Shown: piece after piece, positions 1 through 5,234 of the stretch
How the letters are laid out: each line of letters begins with the position of its first letter
Numbering within the stretch: the stretch's first letter is position 1
Assembly: GCA_035258565.1 (NCBI GenBank)
Contig: DATFXF010000146.1
Span: 1 to 7,830 of the forward strand
DNA length: 7,830 bases
DNA from: DATFXF01 sp035258565
GTDB taxonomy: Bacteria > Acidobacteriota > Terriglobia > Acidiferrales > UBA7541
Direction: 5' to 3'
Notes under the pieces: generated by a model
What the model saw: the letters and a program-made list of their open reading frames with translations, nothing else
Told to the model about the DNA's origin: nothing
The model's database searches: none
Translations under genes and position numbers: made by a program

Positions 1-1
1 C

Positions 2-169
2 TGGCGCTTCATCTTGGAGGGTCTGAACGTATCGTTCTACTTCGGTGGCACCTCGCTCCTGATCGTGGTCGGCGTGGCCATGGACACCGTGCAGCAAATC
101 GAGGCGCAGCTGGTGATGCGGCATTACGACGGCTTCATGAAGAAAGGGCGGATGCGGGGCCGCCGGTAA
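2..169 (+). CDS. secY: Protein translocase subunit SecY, C-terminal end (partial)
   Basis: This is the last 55 codons of the SecY channel of the Sec translocon, which moves unfolded proteins across or into the inner membrane; the gene begins upstream of the window. The visible part reads through a hydrophobic stretch (FYFGGTSLLIVVGVAMD), which fits transmembrane helix 10. It continues into the conserved cytosolic tail (DTVQQIEAQLVMRHYDGF) and ends in a basic KKGRMRGRR terminus, as in many bacterial SecY proteins. The TAA stop at 167-169 shares its last base with the adk ATG, so the two genes are likely translationally coupled. Gene order (secY-adk-map-infA) supports the call. The start cannot be given. 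Confidence 0.96.
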   Translation, partial: WRFILEGLNVSFYFGGTSLLIVVGVAMDTVQQIEAQLVMRHYDGFMKKGRMRGRR

Positions 170-870
170 TGGCTGGCTCGCGCTCTGCCGCGGCGGCACC
201 GCGGTTGAACCGCGCAGTGATTTTTCTGGGACCGCCGGGGGCGGGCAAGGGCACCCAAGCGATAGAGATCGCTCGGCTCTACGGTGTGCCGCACCTTTCG
301 ACCGGCGACATGCTGCGCGATCACGTGGGTCGCGGGACGGCGCTCGGGCGGCTGGCCAAGCCGATCATGGAGCGCGGCGAGCTGGTGCCGGATGAGATTG
401 TGTTGGCCATGGTCGAGGAGCGCATCTCCCGGCCGGACTGCGCGAACGGCTTTGTCTTCGACGGCTTTCCGCGCACGCTGCCACAGGCCGAGACGCTTGC
501 CGAGATTCAGAGTCGGCTGCGTCTCGGGCGTCCGCTGGTGCTGCATTTTGTCGTGGATGCGTGCCAGTTGAAGCGGCGGCTGACCGGACGGCGGACGTGC
601 CGCGTCGGTGGCGAGATTTACAATGTCTACGAGCGCCCGCCGAAGGTAGCGGGCCGGTGCGACAACGATGGCGGCGAGCTCATCCAGCGCCCGGACGACC
701 GCGAGGAAGTGATTGCCGAGCGTCTGGCAGCGTACGAGCGACAGACGAAGCCGTTGGTGGACTACTACCGCAGTCAGGGCCTGCTCGAAGACGTGGACGG
801 ATCGGCCGATGTCGAGGCGGTGACCCGGGCGGTCGTGGGGATTCTGACGCGGGCGCAGTCGAACGCGTGA
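169..870 (+). CDS. adk: Adenylate kinase with a degenerate zinc-type lid
   Basis: Cytosolic enzyme that interconverts ATP + AMP and 2 ADP. The 233-residue product has the P-loop GPPGAGKGT at residues 21-29, the AMP-site motif DGFPR and a long lid domain with the conserved QRPDD segment. It is the long-lid type. At the four zinc-ligand positions the residues are C144, G147, C164 and D167, so the spacing (x2, x16, x2) is intact but the second cysteine is glycine. The product runs about 14 residues longer before the P-loop than usual. I kept ATG 169 because it overlaps the secY stop (TAATG). In-frame TTG 205 or GTG 217 would give a canonical N-terminus but lack a clear Shine-Dalgarno. The map gene follows after 4 nt. 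Confidence 0.97.
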   Translation: MAGSRSAAAAPRLNRAVIFLGPPGAGKGTQAIEIARLYGVPHLSTGDMLRDHVGRGTALGRLAKPIMERGELVPDEIVLAMVEERISRPDCANGFVFDGFPRTLPQAETLAEIQSRLRLGRPLVLHFVVDACQLKRRLTGRRTCRVGGEIYNVYERPPKVAGRCDNDGGELIQRPDDREEVIAERLAAYERQTKPLVDYYRSQGLLEDVDGSADVEAVTRAVVGILTRAQSNA

Positions 871-874
871 AGCA

Positions 875-1648
875 ATGATCGTCTGCAAATCGTTAGGAGA
901 GCTCGAAAAGATGCACCGTGCCGGACTGATCGTCTGGGATGTGCTGACGGGCTTGCGTGAGATCGTTCGGCCGGGAGCGACGACGATGGACCTGGAGAAG
1001 TTCGCGGCGCGACGCACCGCCGAGCACGGCGCGCGGCCGGCGTTCAAGGGCTATCTGGGATATCCGTGCGTGCTATGCACTTCGGTCAACGACGAGATCG
1101 TGCACGGCATCCCCTCGGCCTCGCGCGGACTGAAGGAAGGCGACATCGTTTCGCTCGACTTTGGTGTGGAGTTTGAAGGGTATTACGCCGACGCGGCAGT
1201 AACTCTGCCGGTGGGGAAAATTCGGCCGGAGCTCGAAACGCTGCTGCGGGTGACTCGCGAGTCTCTCGACCGGGCCATTGACAAGGTCCGCCCCGGCAAC
1301 CGGCTGGGCGATGTCTCGGCTGCGGTGCAGGAGTGGGTGGAACGCCACCGCTTTTCGGTGGTGCGTGAGTTTGTCGGCCACGGGATCGGCACGAAGATGC
1401 ACGAAGAACCGCAGCTGCCGAACTACGGCGATCCGGGCCGTGGCCCGCGCTTGCAGGAAGGCATGGTCCTGGCCATCGAGCCCATGGTGAACGCCGGTCG
1501 GCCCGAGGTGAAGGTGTTGCAGGACAAATGGACCGCAGTGACGGCCGACGGCAGCTACTCGGCCCACTTCGAGCATACCGTGGCAGTGACTTCCAACGGG
1601 CCCTGGGTCTTGACCCGGCCTCGCGAGGTCACGGGCCCCTCCTGGTAA
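875..1648 (+). CDS. map: Methionine aminopeptidase, type I
   Basis: Removes the initiator methionine from nascent proteins when the second residue is small. The 257-residue protein is nearly the same length as E. coli MetAP. All active-site residues are present at E. coli positions minus two: H77, D95, D106, H169, H176, E202 and E233. They lie in the motifs NDEIVHGIP, SLDFGVEFEGYYADAA, EFVGHGIGTKMHEEP, LAIEPMV and HFEHTVAV. There is no N-terminal zinc-finger or SH3-like linker, so this is the short type Ia form. ATG 875 lies 4 nt past the adk stop with no strong Shine-Dalgarno, which suggests coupling to adk translation. It sits in the conserved adk-map-infA order. Confidence 0.98.
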   Translation: MIVCKSLGELEKMHRAGLIVWDVLTGLREIVRPGATTMDLEKFAARRTAEHGARPAFKGYLGYPCVLCTSVNDEIVHGIPSASRGLKEGDIVSLDFGVEFEGYYADAAVTLPVGKIRPELETLLRVTRESLDRAIDKVRPGNRLGDVSAAVQEWVERHRFSVVREFVGHGIGTKMHEEPQLPNYGDPGRGPRLQEGMVLAIEPMVNAGRPEVKVLQDKWTAVTADGSYSAHFEHTVAVTSNGPWVLTRPREVTGPSW

Positions 1649-1663
1649 TCCCGGTTGGGAGCA

Positions 1664-1927
1664 ATGGCGAAGAGGCCAGAGCGAGAGAAAAAGAAGAACG
1701 ACCCGGGCAATCCGAAAGAGGATGCTATCGAGGTGATGGCCACGGTGATTGAGCCGCTGCCGAACGCGATGTTTCGCGTGGAGCTCGAGAACAAGCACCA
1801 GGTGCTGGCGCACATCTCCGGGAAGATGCGCAAGAATTTCATCCGCATCCTGGCCGGGGACAAGGTCGCCGTCGAGCTCTCACCTTATGATCTGACGCGC
1901 GGGCGCATCGTCTACCGCTATAAGTAG
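1664..1927 (+). CDS. infA: Translation initiation factor IF-1 with a basic N-terminal extension
   Basis: IF-1 binds the A site of the 30S subunit and works with IF-2 and IF-3 during initiation. From ATG 1664 the product is 87 residues; typical IF-1 is about 72. Residues 18-87 match the family OB-fold closely, including KEDAIEV, PLPNAMFRVEL, LAHISGKMRKNFIRI and the terminal ELSPYDLTRGRIVYRYK. The extra length is a charged N-terminal segment (MAKRPEREKKKNDPGNP) ahead of KEDAIEV. ATG 1664 follows GGGAG at only 2 nt, a poor spacing. An in-frame TTG at 1655 has no Shine-Dalgarno, and starting at the internal ATG (residue 25) would remove the first strand of the fold. Gap to map is 15 nt. Confidence 0.95.
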   Translation: MAKRPEREKKKNDPGNPKEDAIEVMATVIEPLPNAMFRVELENKHQVLAHISGKMRKNFIRILAGDKVAVELSPYDLTRGRIVYRYK

Positions 1928-1961
1928 AGGTGGGCCGCCCGGCGGAGGGAGGGTGAGCGAG

Positions 1962-2075
1962 ATGAAGGTTCGATCGTCGGTGAGGAAGATATGCGACAAG
2001 TGCAAGATCATTCATCGGCGGGGCGTTGTGCGCGTGATTTGCACGAATCCGAAGCACAAGCAGCGCCAGGGATAA
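1962..2075 (+). CDS. rpmJ: 50S ribosomal protein L36 (zinc-binding form)
   Basis: Small 37-residue protein of the large ribosomal subunit, below the usual ORF length cut-off. The translation begins MKVRSSVRKICDKC and ends NPKHKQRQG. It carries the four zinc ligands C11, C14, C27 and H32, so it is the zinc-binding (C+) form rather than the cysteine-less paralogue. The ATG follows a purine-rich GGAGGGAGGG at 1944-1953 with 8 nt spacing. An in-frame GTG at 1953 would add only three residues and break the canonical MKVR start. It lies in its usual place between infA and rpsM; its TAA stop overlaps the rpsM Shine-Dalgarno. Confidence 0.96.
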   Translation: MKVRSSVRKICDKCKIIHRRGVVRVICTNPKHKQRQG

Positions 2076-2088
2076 GGAAGGAGCGCGC

Positions 2089-2475
2089 ATGGCACGCATA
2101 GCGGGTGTGGATCTGCCGCCGCAGAAGCGCCTGTGGATCGGCTTGACCTCCATCTATGGCATCGGGCAGGCCCGCGCGAGGTCGCTCAGCGCCAAGGCCC
2201 AGGTGGACCCGACCAAGAAAGTCAAGGACCTCACCGAGGAGGAGGTCACCCGCCTGCGGCAGGCGATCGAGTCCGAGGGACGGGTCGAGGGCGATCTCCG
2301 CAAGGAGATCCAGATGAATATCCGTCGGCTGATCGAAATCCAGTGTTACCGCGGGCTGCGCCATCGGCGCAATCTCCCGGTGCGCGGGCAGCGAACGCAC
2401 ACGAACGCGCGCACGCGCAAGGGTCCGCGCAAGGGCGCGGTGGCGGCCAAGAAAAAGGTCATGGTCCGCAAGTAA
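2089..2475 (+). CDS. rpsM: 30S ribosomal protein S13
   Basis: Protein of the 30S head that contacts the 50S subunit and the P-site tRNA. The 128-residue product starts MARIAGVDLPPQKR and has the helix-hairpin-helix region SIYGIGQARA (residues 21-30). The conserved tail motif is GLRHRRNLPVRGQRTHTNAR (89-108), and the end is lysine-rich (KKKVMVRK). It is slightly longer than the usual 118-122 residues because of that tail. AGGAAGGAG at 2075-2083 lies 5 nt before ATG 2089 and overlaps the rpmJ stop codon. First gene of the classical alpha set (rpsM-rpsK-rpsD-rpoA-rplQ). Confidence 0.98.
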   Translation: MARIAGVDLPPQKRLWIGLTSIYGIGQARARSLSAKAQVDPTKKVKDLTEEEVTRLRQAIESEGRVEGDLRKEIQMNIRRLIEIQCYRGLRHRRNLPVRGQRTHTNARTRKGPRKGAVAAKKKVMVRK

Positions 2476-2486
2476 AGAACCCTAGC

Positions 2487-2502
2487 AGGAGGTAGAGCGT
2501 TG
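2487..2502 (+). promoter_or_regulatory. Shine-Dalgarno deciding a TTG start for rpsK
   Basis: AGGAGG at 2487-2492, a perfect match to the anti-Shine-Dalgarno core, lies 7 nt before TTG 2500-2502. No ATG or GTG gives a canonical S11 N-terminus, and translation from this TTG yields MAKEPK. This fixes the unusual start codon. Confidence 0.85.
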
Positions 2503-2946
2503 GCCAAAGAACCCAAACAGGACGCCGCCGCGACACCCGCTCCGGCAAAGCCGTCGAAGCGCAAGAAAGAGTTCAAGAAGAAGCGCGAGCGGCGTATGGT
2601 GCCGCACGGCGTGGTGCACATTCAGGCGACCTTCAACAACACTCAGGTCACCATCACCGACCCCAACGGCCGCGCGGTGTGCTGGTCCTCAGCTGGCTCG
2701 GTCGGCTTCAAAGGTTCGCGCAAGGGCACGCCCTACGCGGCCCAGCAGGCTTCGATGGCCGCGGCCAGCGTGGCGCGCGACCAGCACGGTATGAAATCCG
2801 TGGAAGTGCGCGTCAAAGGGCCGGGCTCGGGACGCGAATCGGCCGTTCGCGCGCTCGCCTCTGCCGGGTTGCACATCAACAGCATCAAGGACGTGACGCC
2901 CATCCCGCATAATGGGTGTCGCCCGCCGAAGCGCCGCCGCGTGTGA
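2500..2946 (+). CDS. rpsK: 30S ribosomal protein S11 with an Ala/Pro/Lys N-terminal extension
   Basis: Protein of the 30S platform near the mRNA exit and E site. The 148-residue product is about 19 residues longer than the E. coli protein. The extra length is a low-complexity N-terminal segment rich in Ala, Pro and Lys (residues 1-32). The family core follows: HGVVHIQATFNNTQVTITD, GFKGSRKGTPYAAQ, GPGSGRESAVRAL and the C-terminal PHNGCRPPKRRRV. N138-G139 corresponds to the Asn-Gly pair that becomes isoaspartate in E. coli S11 (N119). Translation starts at TTG 2500 behind a perfect AGGAGG. It is 24 nt downstream of rpsM; rpsD follows after 40 nt. Confidence 0.97.
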   Translation: MAKEPKQDAAATPAPAKPSKRKKEFKKKRERRMVPHGVVHIQATFNNTQVTITDPNGRAVCWSSAGSVGFKGSRKGTPYAAQQASMAAASVARDQHGMKSVEVRVKGPGSGRESAVRALASAGLHINSIKDVTPIPHNGCRPPKRRRV

Positions 2947-2972
2947 CGGCCTTGAGCGGAGGACAAGGTCGA

Positions 2973-2989
2973 AAGGAGAGGAGCAATTG
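2973..2989 (+). promoter_or_regulatory. Shine-Dalgarno deciding a TTG start for rpsD
   Basis: AAGGAG at 2973-2978 lies 8 nt before TTG 2987-2989, and a second AGGAG at 2979-2983 lies closer. Translation from this TTG gives MARHREAVC, the canonical S4 start with the first zinc cysteine at residue 9. A longer in-frame ATG at 2912 lies inside rpsK and would add 25 non-family residues, so the TTG is preferred. Confidence 0.85.
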
Positions 2990-3619
2990 GCAAGACATCG
3001 TGAGGCTGTTTGCCGCTTGTGCCGCCGGGAAGGGCAGAAGCTCTTCCTGAAGGGCCTGCGGTGTTTTACCGAAAAGTGTGCGATTGAGAAGCGCAACTTC
3101 GTCCCCGGACAGCACGGCCAGGCCCGGCGGGCCAAGTTGGCCGGCTACGGGCTCCAGTTGCGCGAGAAACAGAAGGTGAAGCGCACCTACGGGCTGCTCG
3201 AGCGACAGTTCCGCACCTACGTGGAGAAGGCGGAGCGCGCCAAGGGTCCCACGGGTGAGAACTTGATAGTCATGCTCGAGCGGCGCCTCGATAACGTGGT
3301 GTGGCGGATGGGCCTGGCGGGCTCGCGGGCGCAGGCGCGACAATTGGTACTCCACGGCCACATCCGCGTCAGCGGCCGCAAGGTCAACATCCCCTCGTTC
3401 CTGGTACATGTGGGAGACGAAATCTCGCTCAAGGAAAAGATGCACCAGAACGCCATGGTGCTCGAGGCGCGCAACTTAGCCCAGAGCCAGAACGTGGTCA
3501 CGTGGCTAGAAATTGACCGCGAGAATTTCAAGGCGCGGGTCGTGGCGTTACCCAAGCGCGAGAATGTGCAGACACCGCCAATCACCGAGCAGCTCATCGT
3601 CGAGCTCTACTCGAAGTAG
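2987..3619 (+). CDS. rpsD: 30S ribosomal protein S4 (zinc-binding form)
   Basis: Primary 16S rRNA-binding protein that nucleates 30S assembly and shapes the mRNA entry site; in E. coli and B. subtilis it also represses its own synthesis. From TTG 2987 the product is 210 residues, normal for the family. The N-terminal domain keeps the zinc ligands C9, C12, C26 and C31, the same positions as in Thermus S4 (C+ form). Next come NFVPGQHG (37-44), the YGLLERQF segment (68-75) and the S4 RNA-binding domain at about 98-160 (ERRLDNVVWRMGLAGSRAQA, GHIRVSGRKVNIPSF). The C-terminus ends EQLIVELYSK. Its position between rpsK and rpoA is the E. coli-type alpha arrangement. Confidence 0.97.
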   Translation: MARHREAVCRLCRREGQKLFLKGLRCFTEKCAIEKRNFVPGQHGQARRAKLAGYGLQLREKQKVKRTYGLLERQFRTYVEKAERAKGPTGENLIVMLERRLDNVVWRMGLAGSRAQARQLVLHGHIRVSGRKVNIPSFLVHVGDEISLKEKMHQNAMVLEARNLAQSQNVVTWLEIDRENFKARVVALPKRENVQTPPITEQLIVELYSK

Positions 3620-3656
3620 ACACGCACAGCGCGGACTTTTTGATCTCTCGGAAAGG

Positions 3657-3690
3657 TTCCCCGACCTGATCGGGGAGGGAGGAATGCACG
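3657..3690 (+). promoter_or_regulatory. Hairpin abutting the rpoA Shine-Dalgarno
   Basis: The 71-nt gap between rpsD and rpoA contains TTCCCCGA (3657-3664) and TCGGGGAG (3670-3677), separated by the 5-nt loop CCTGA. They can form an 8-bp stem with one G-U pair. The 3' arm ends at the first base of the purine-rich ribosome-binding site GGGAGGA (3677-3683), which lies 8 nt before the rpoA ATG (a nearer ATG at 3684 is out of frame). No U-run follows, so it is not an intrinsic terminator. The pairing is visible; a role in tuning rpoA translation or protecting mRNA is inference. Confidence 0.5.
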
Positions 3691-4719
3691 ATGTGGAAAG
3701 GTTTTCAGAAGCCGAAGCGGTTGGCCGCTGAACTCGAAACGCTGACCGATAAGTATGGAAGGTTTTCTGCGCAGCCATTTGAGCGCGGCTGGGGCACTAC
3801 GGTTGGAAACGCCCTGCGGCGTGCTCTGCTGAGCTCGATCGAGGGCGCCGCCATCACGGCCATCAAGATCGAGGGTGTGCTGCACGAGTTTTCGTCGATT
3901 CCCGGCGTGGTCGAGGACGCCACCGACATCATCTTGAACCTCAAGCAGGTGCCGCTGAAGCTCAACAATGACCAGCCGAAGACGATTTACCTGAACGTCG
4001 AGAATCCTGGCGTGGTCACCTCGGCGATGATCGAGGAGGACGCCGACTTCGCGGTGCTCGACAAGGGCGTGTACATCGCCACGGTGAGCGAGGGAGGCAA
4101 GCTGCAACTGGAGATGCGTGTCAAGAACGGGCGCGGGTACGTCGCCGCCGACCGCAACTTTGACGAGGACCTGCCCATTGGTTACATCCCGGTGGACTCG
4201 GTGCACTCGCCGGTGCGCAAGGTGAACTATGCGGTCGAGGCTGCACGCCTCGGCCAGATGACCGACTATGAGAAGCTGGCGCTCGAGGTCTGGACTAACG
4301 GCGCCATCACGCCGCAAGACGCAATCGGCTTGGCTTCGAAGCTGGTGAAGGATCACATGAGCGTCTTCATCAACTTCGAGGAGCAGCCCGAGCTTCCCGA
4401 GGAAGCGGTGGAGGCTTACAACGACCCACGCCTGGAGCACCTGGACCGCTCGGTCGAGGAGCTTGAGCTTTCCGTGCGCTCCTACAACTGCCTGAAGAAC
4501 GCCAACATCCAGACCATCCGGGAGCTCGTCCAGAAGAGCGAGAACGAGATGCTCAAAACCAAGAATTTCGGGCGGAAGTCCCTGAACGAGATCAAGGATA
4601 TCCTGCAGAAGATGGGCTTGAGCCTGGGTATGAAGTTTGACGAGCACGGCCGGGTCATCTGGCCGCCGCTGCCCAGCCAGACCGCGCCGCCTACGCCGGA
4701 GGAAACCGCCGGCTTGTAA
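3691..4719 (+). CDS. rpoA: DNA-directed RNA polymerase subunit alpha
   Basis: Alpha forms the dimer on which RNA polymerase assembles, and its C-terminal domain contacts UP elements and activators. The 342-residue product has the full architecture. The N-terminal domain (about 1-230) includes the assembly motif GRFSAQPFERGWGTTVGNAL (23-42) and the RRALLSSIEG dimer helix (43-52). A linker follows at about 231-255. The C-terminal helix-hairpin-helix domain keeps the DNA-contact residues equivalent to E. coli R265, N268, C269, K298 and S299, here R263, N266, C267, K296 and S297. The tail after about residue 324 is Pro/Thr-rich. The ATG sits 8 nt after GGGAGGA and directly follows the leader hairpin. 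The gap to rplQ is 18 nt. Confidence 0.99.
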   Translation: MWKGFQKPKRLAAELETLTDKYGRFSAQPFERGWGTTVGNALRRALLSSIEGAAITAIKIEGVLHEFSSIPGVVEDATDIILNLKQVPLKLNNDQPKTIYLNVENPGVVTSAMIEEDADFAVLDKGVYIATVSEGGKLQLEMRVKNGRGYVAADRNFDEDLPIGYIPVDSVHSPVRKVNYAVEAARLGQMTDYEKLALEVWTNGAITPQDAIGLASKLVKDHMSVFINFEEQPELPEEAVEAYNDPRLEHLDRSVEELELSVRSYNCLKNANIQTIRELVQKSENEMLKTKNFGRKSLNEIKDILQKMGLSLGMKFDEHGRVIWPPLPSQTAPPTPEETAGL

Positions 4720-4737
4720 AGGGCCGAGCAAGCGACC

Positions 4738-5178
4738 ATGCGACACCTCAAGTCGGGCTACAAACTGGGACGCGGCCCAGCCCACCGCCGGGCCACCCTG
4801 CGCAACCTGGTGACCAACATCATCGAGAGGGAACGCATCCGGACGACACTCTCCCGCGCCAAGGCTGTGCGGCCGCTCGTCGAGCGCCTGATCACGCTGG
4901 GCAAACGCGATTCGCTTCACGCTCGGCGCCAAGCGGCGGGCGTGCTGATGAACGCGGAGGCGACGAAGAAGCTCTTCAACGATATCGCCCCGCGCTTTGC
5001 CGAACGTTCCGGCGGTTACACGCGCATCGTGCACGCTGGCTGGCGGGTTGGCGACGGAGGGCGTGTCGCCATCCTGGAGCTGATTGGCTCCAAGCTCAAA
5101 AAGAAAACGAAGAAGGAAAAGGACAGCAGGAAGGAAGCTCCAGACGAAGAGGCCAACAAAGGGAAGGCCGGCGCCTAG
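4738..5178 (+). CDS. rplQ: 50S ribosomal protein L17 with a charged C-terminal tail
   Basis: Large-subunit protein near the exit-tunnel face. The core shows the family signature: MRHLKSGYKLGRGPAHRRA at the start, LRNLVTNIIERERIRTTLSR (21-40), AKAVRPLVERLITLGK (41-56), then GGYTRIVHAGWRVGDGGRVA (92-111) and ILELIG. The core ends near residue 118. Residues 119-146 form a Lys/Glu-rich, probably disordered tail (KKKTKKEKDSRKEAPDEEAN), making 146 residues against about 117-130 in most bacteria. The upstream region has only a weak Shine-Dalgarno, so expression may rely on coupling to rpoA 18 nt upstream. It is the last gene of the operon; the next gene is on the other strand. Confidence 0.97.
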   Translation: MRHLKSGYKLGRGPAHRRATLRNLVTNIIERERIRTTLSRAKAVRPLVERLITLGKRDSLHARRQAAGVLMNAEATKKLFNDIAPRFAERSGGYTRIVHAGWRVGDGGRVAILELIGSKLKKKTKKEKDSRKEAPDEEANKGKAGA

Positions 5179-5223
5179 CTGGCCAGCCGCTCGAGTGGCG
5201 AATCAACTCACTGAGTTCTCGAG
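5178..5223. repeat. Small palindromes in the convergent gap; no clear terminator
   Basis: The 56-nt gap between the rplQ stop and the oppositely oriented oxidoreductase stop holds three small symmetric elements. These are GCTGGCCAGC (5178-5187), AACTCA-C-TGAGTT (5205-5217), and two copies of CTCGAG (5190-5195 and 5218-5223). The central palindrome has a one-base centre, so an RNA hairpin would in practice be a 4-bp stem with a 5-nt loop. No T-run follows on either strand. A bidirectional terminator would be expected here by position, but the sequence does not show a standard one. Confidence 0.3.
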
Positions 5224-5234
5224 GTACACATGCC

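Noticed and set aside
124..1047. 307-codon open frame on the - strand opposite adk and the start of map
   Set aside because: Antisense shadow of adk and map with Arg-rich low-quality sequence and no recognisable domain.
1655..1663. TTG 1655 as the infA start
   Set aside because: No Shine-Dalgarno precedes it and it adds only three residues; ATG 1664 gives the MAK start typical of IF-1.
1073..1813. 246-codon open frame on the - strand opposite map and infA
   Set aside because: Antisense shadow; His/Arg-rich with no motif, and both genes on the + strand are certain.
2912..2986. Upstream ATG start for rpsD
   Set aside because: It would overlap rpsK by 35 nt and add 25 residues absent from S4; TTG 2987 has a strong Shine-Dalgarno and gives the canonical MARHREAVC start.
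3684..3731. ATG at 3684 opening a 15-codon frame overlapping the rpoA start
   Set aside because: It is only 1 nt from the Shine-Dalgarno, out of frame with rpoA, and encodes nothing recognisable; ATG 3691 has proper spacing.
3650..3767. Repeated GGAAAGGTT / GGAAGGTTTTC words around the rpoA start (3650, 3695, 3757)
   Set aside because: Short, irregularly spaced, and two of the three are explained by rpoA codons; likely chance.
3607..5034. 475-codon open frame on the - strand opposite rpoA and rplQ
   Set aside because: It is antisense to two unmistakable conserved genes, has His/Arg/Leu-rich composition typical of a GC-rich mirror frame, and shows no family motif.
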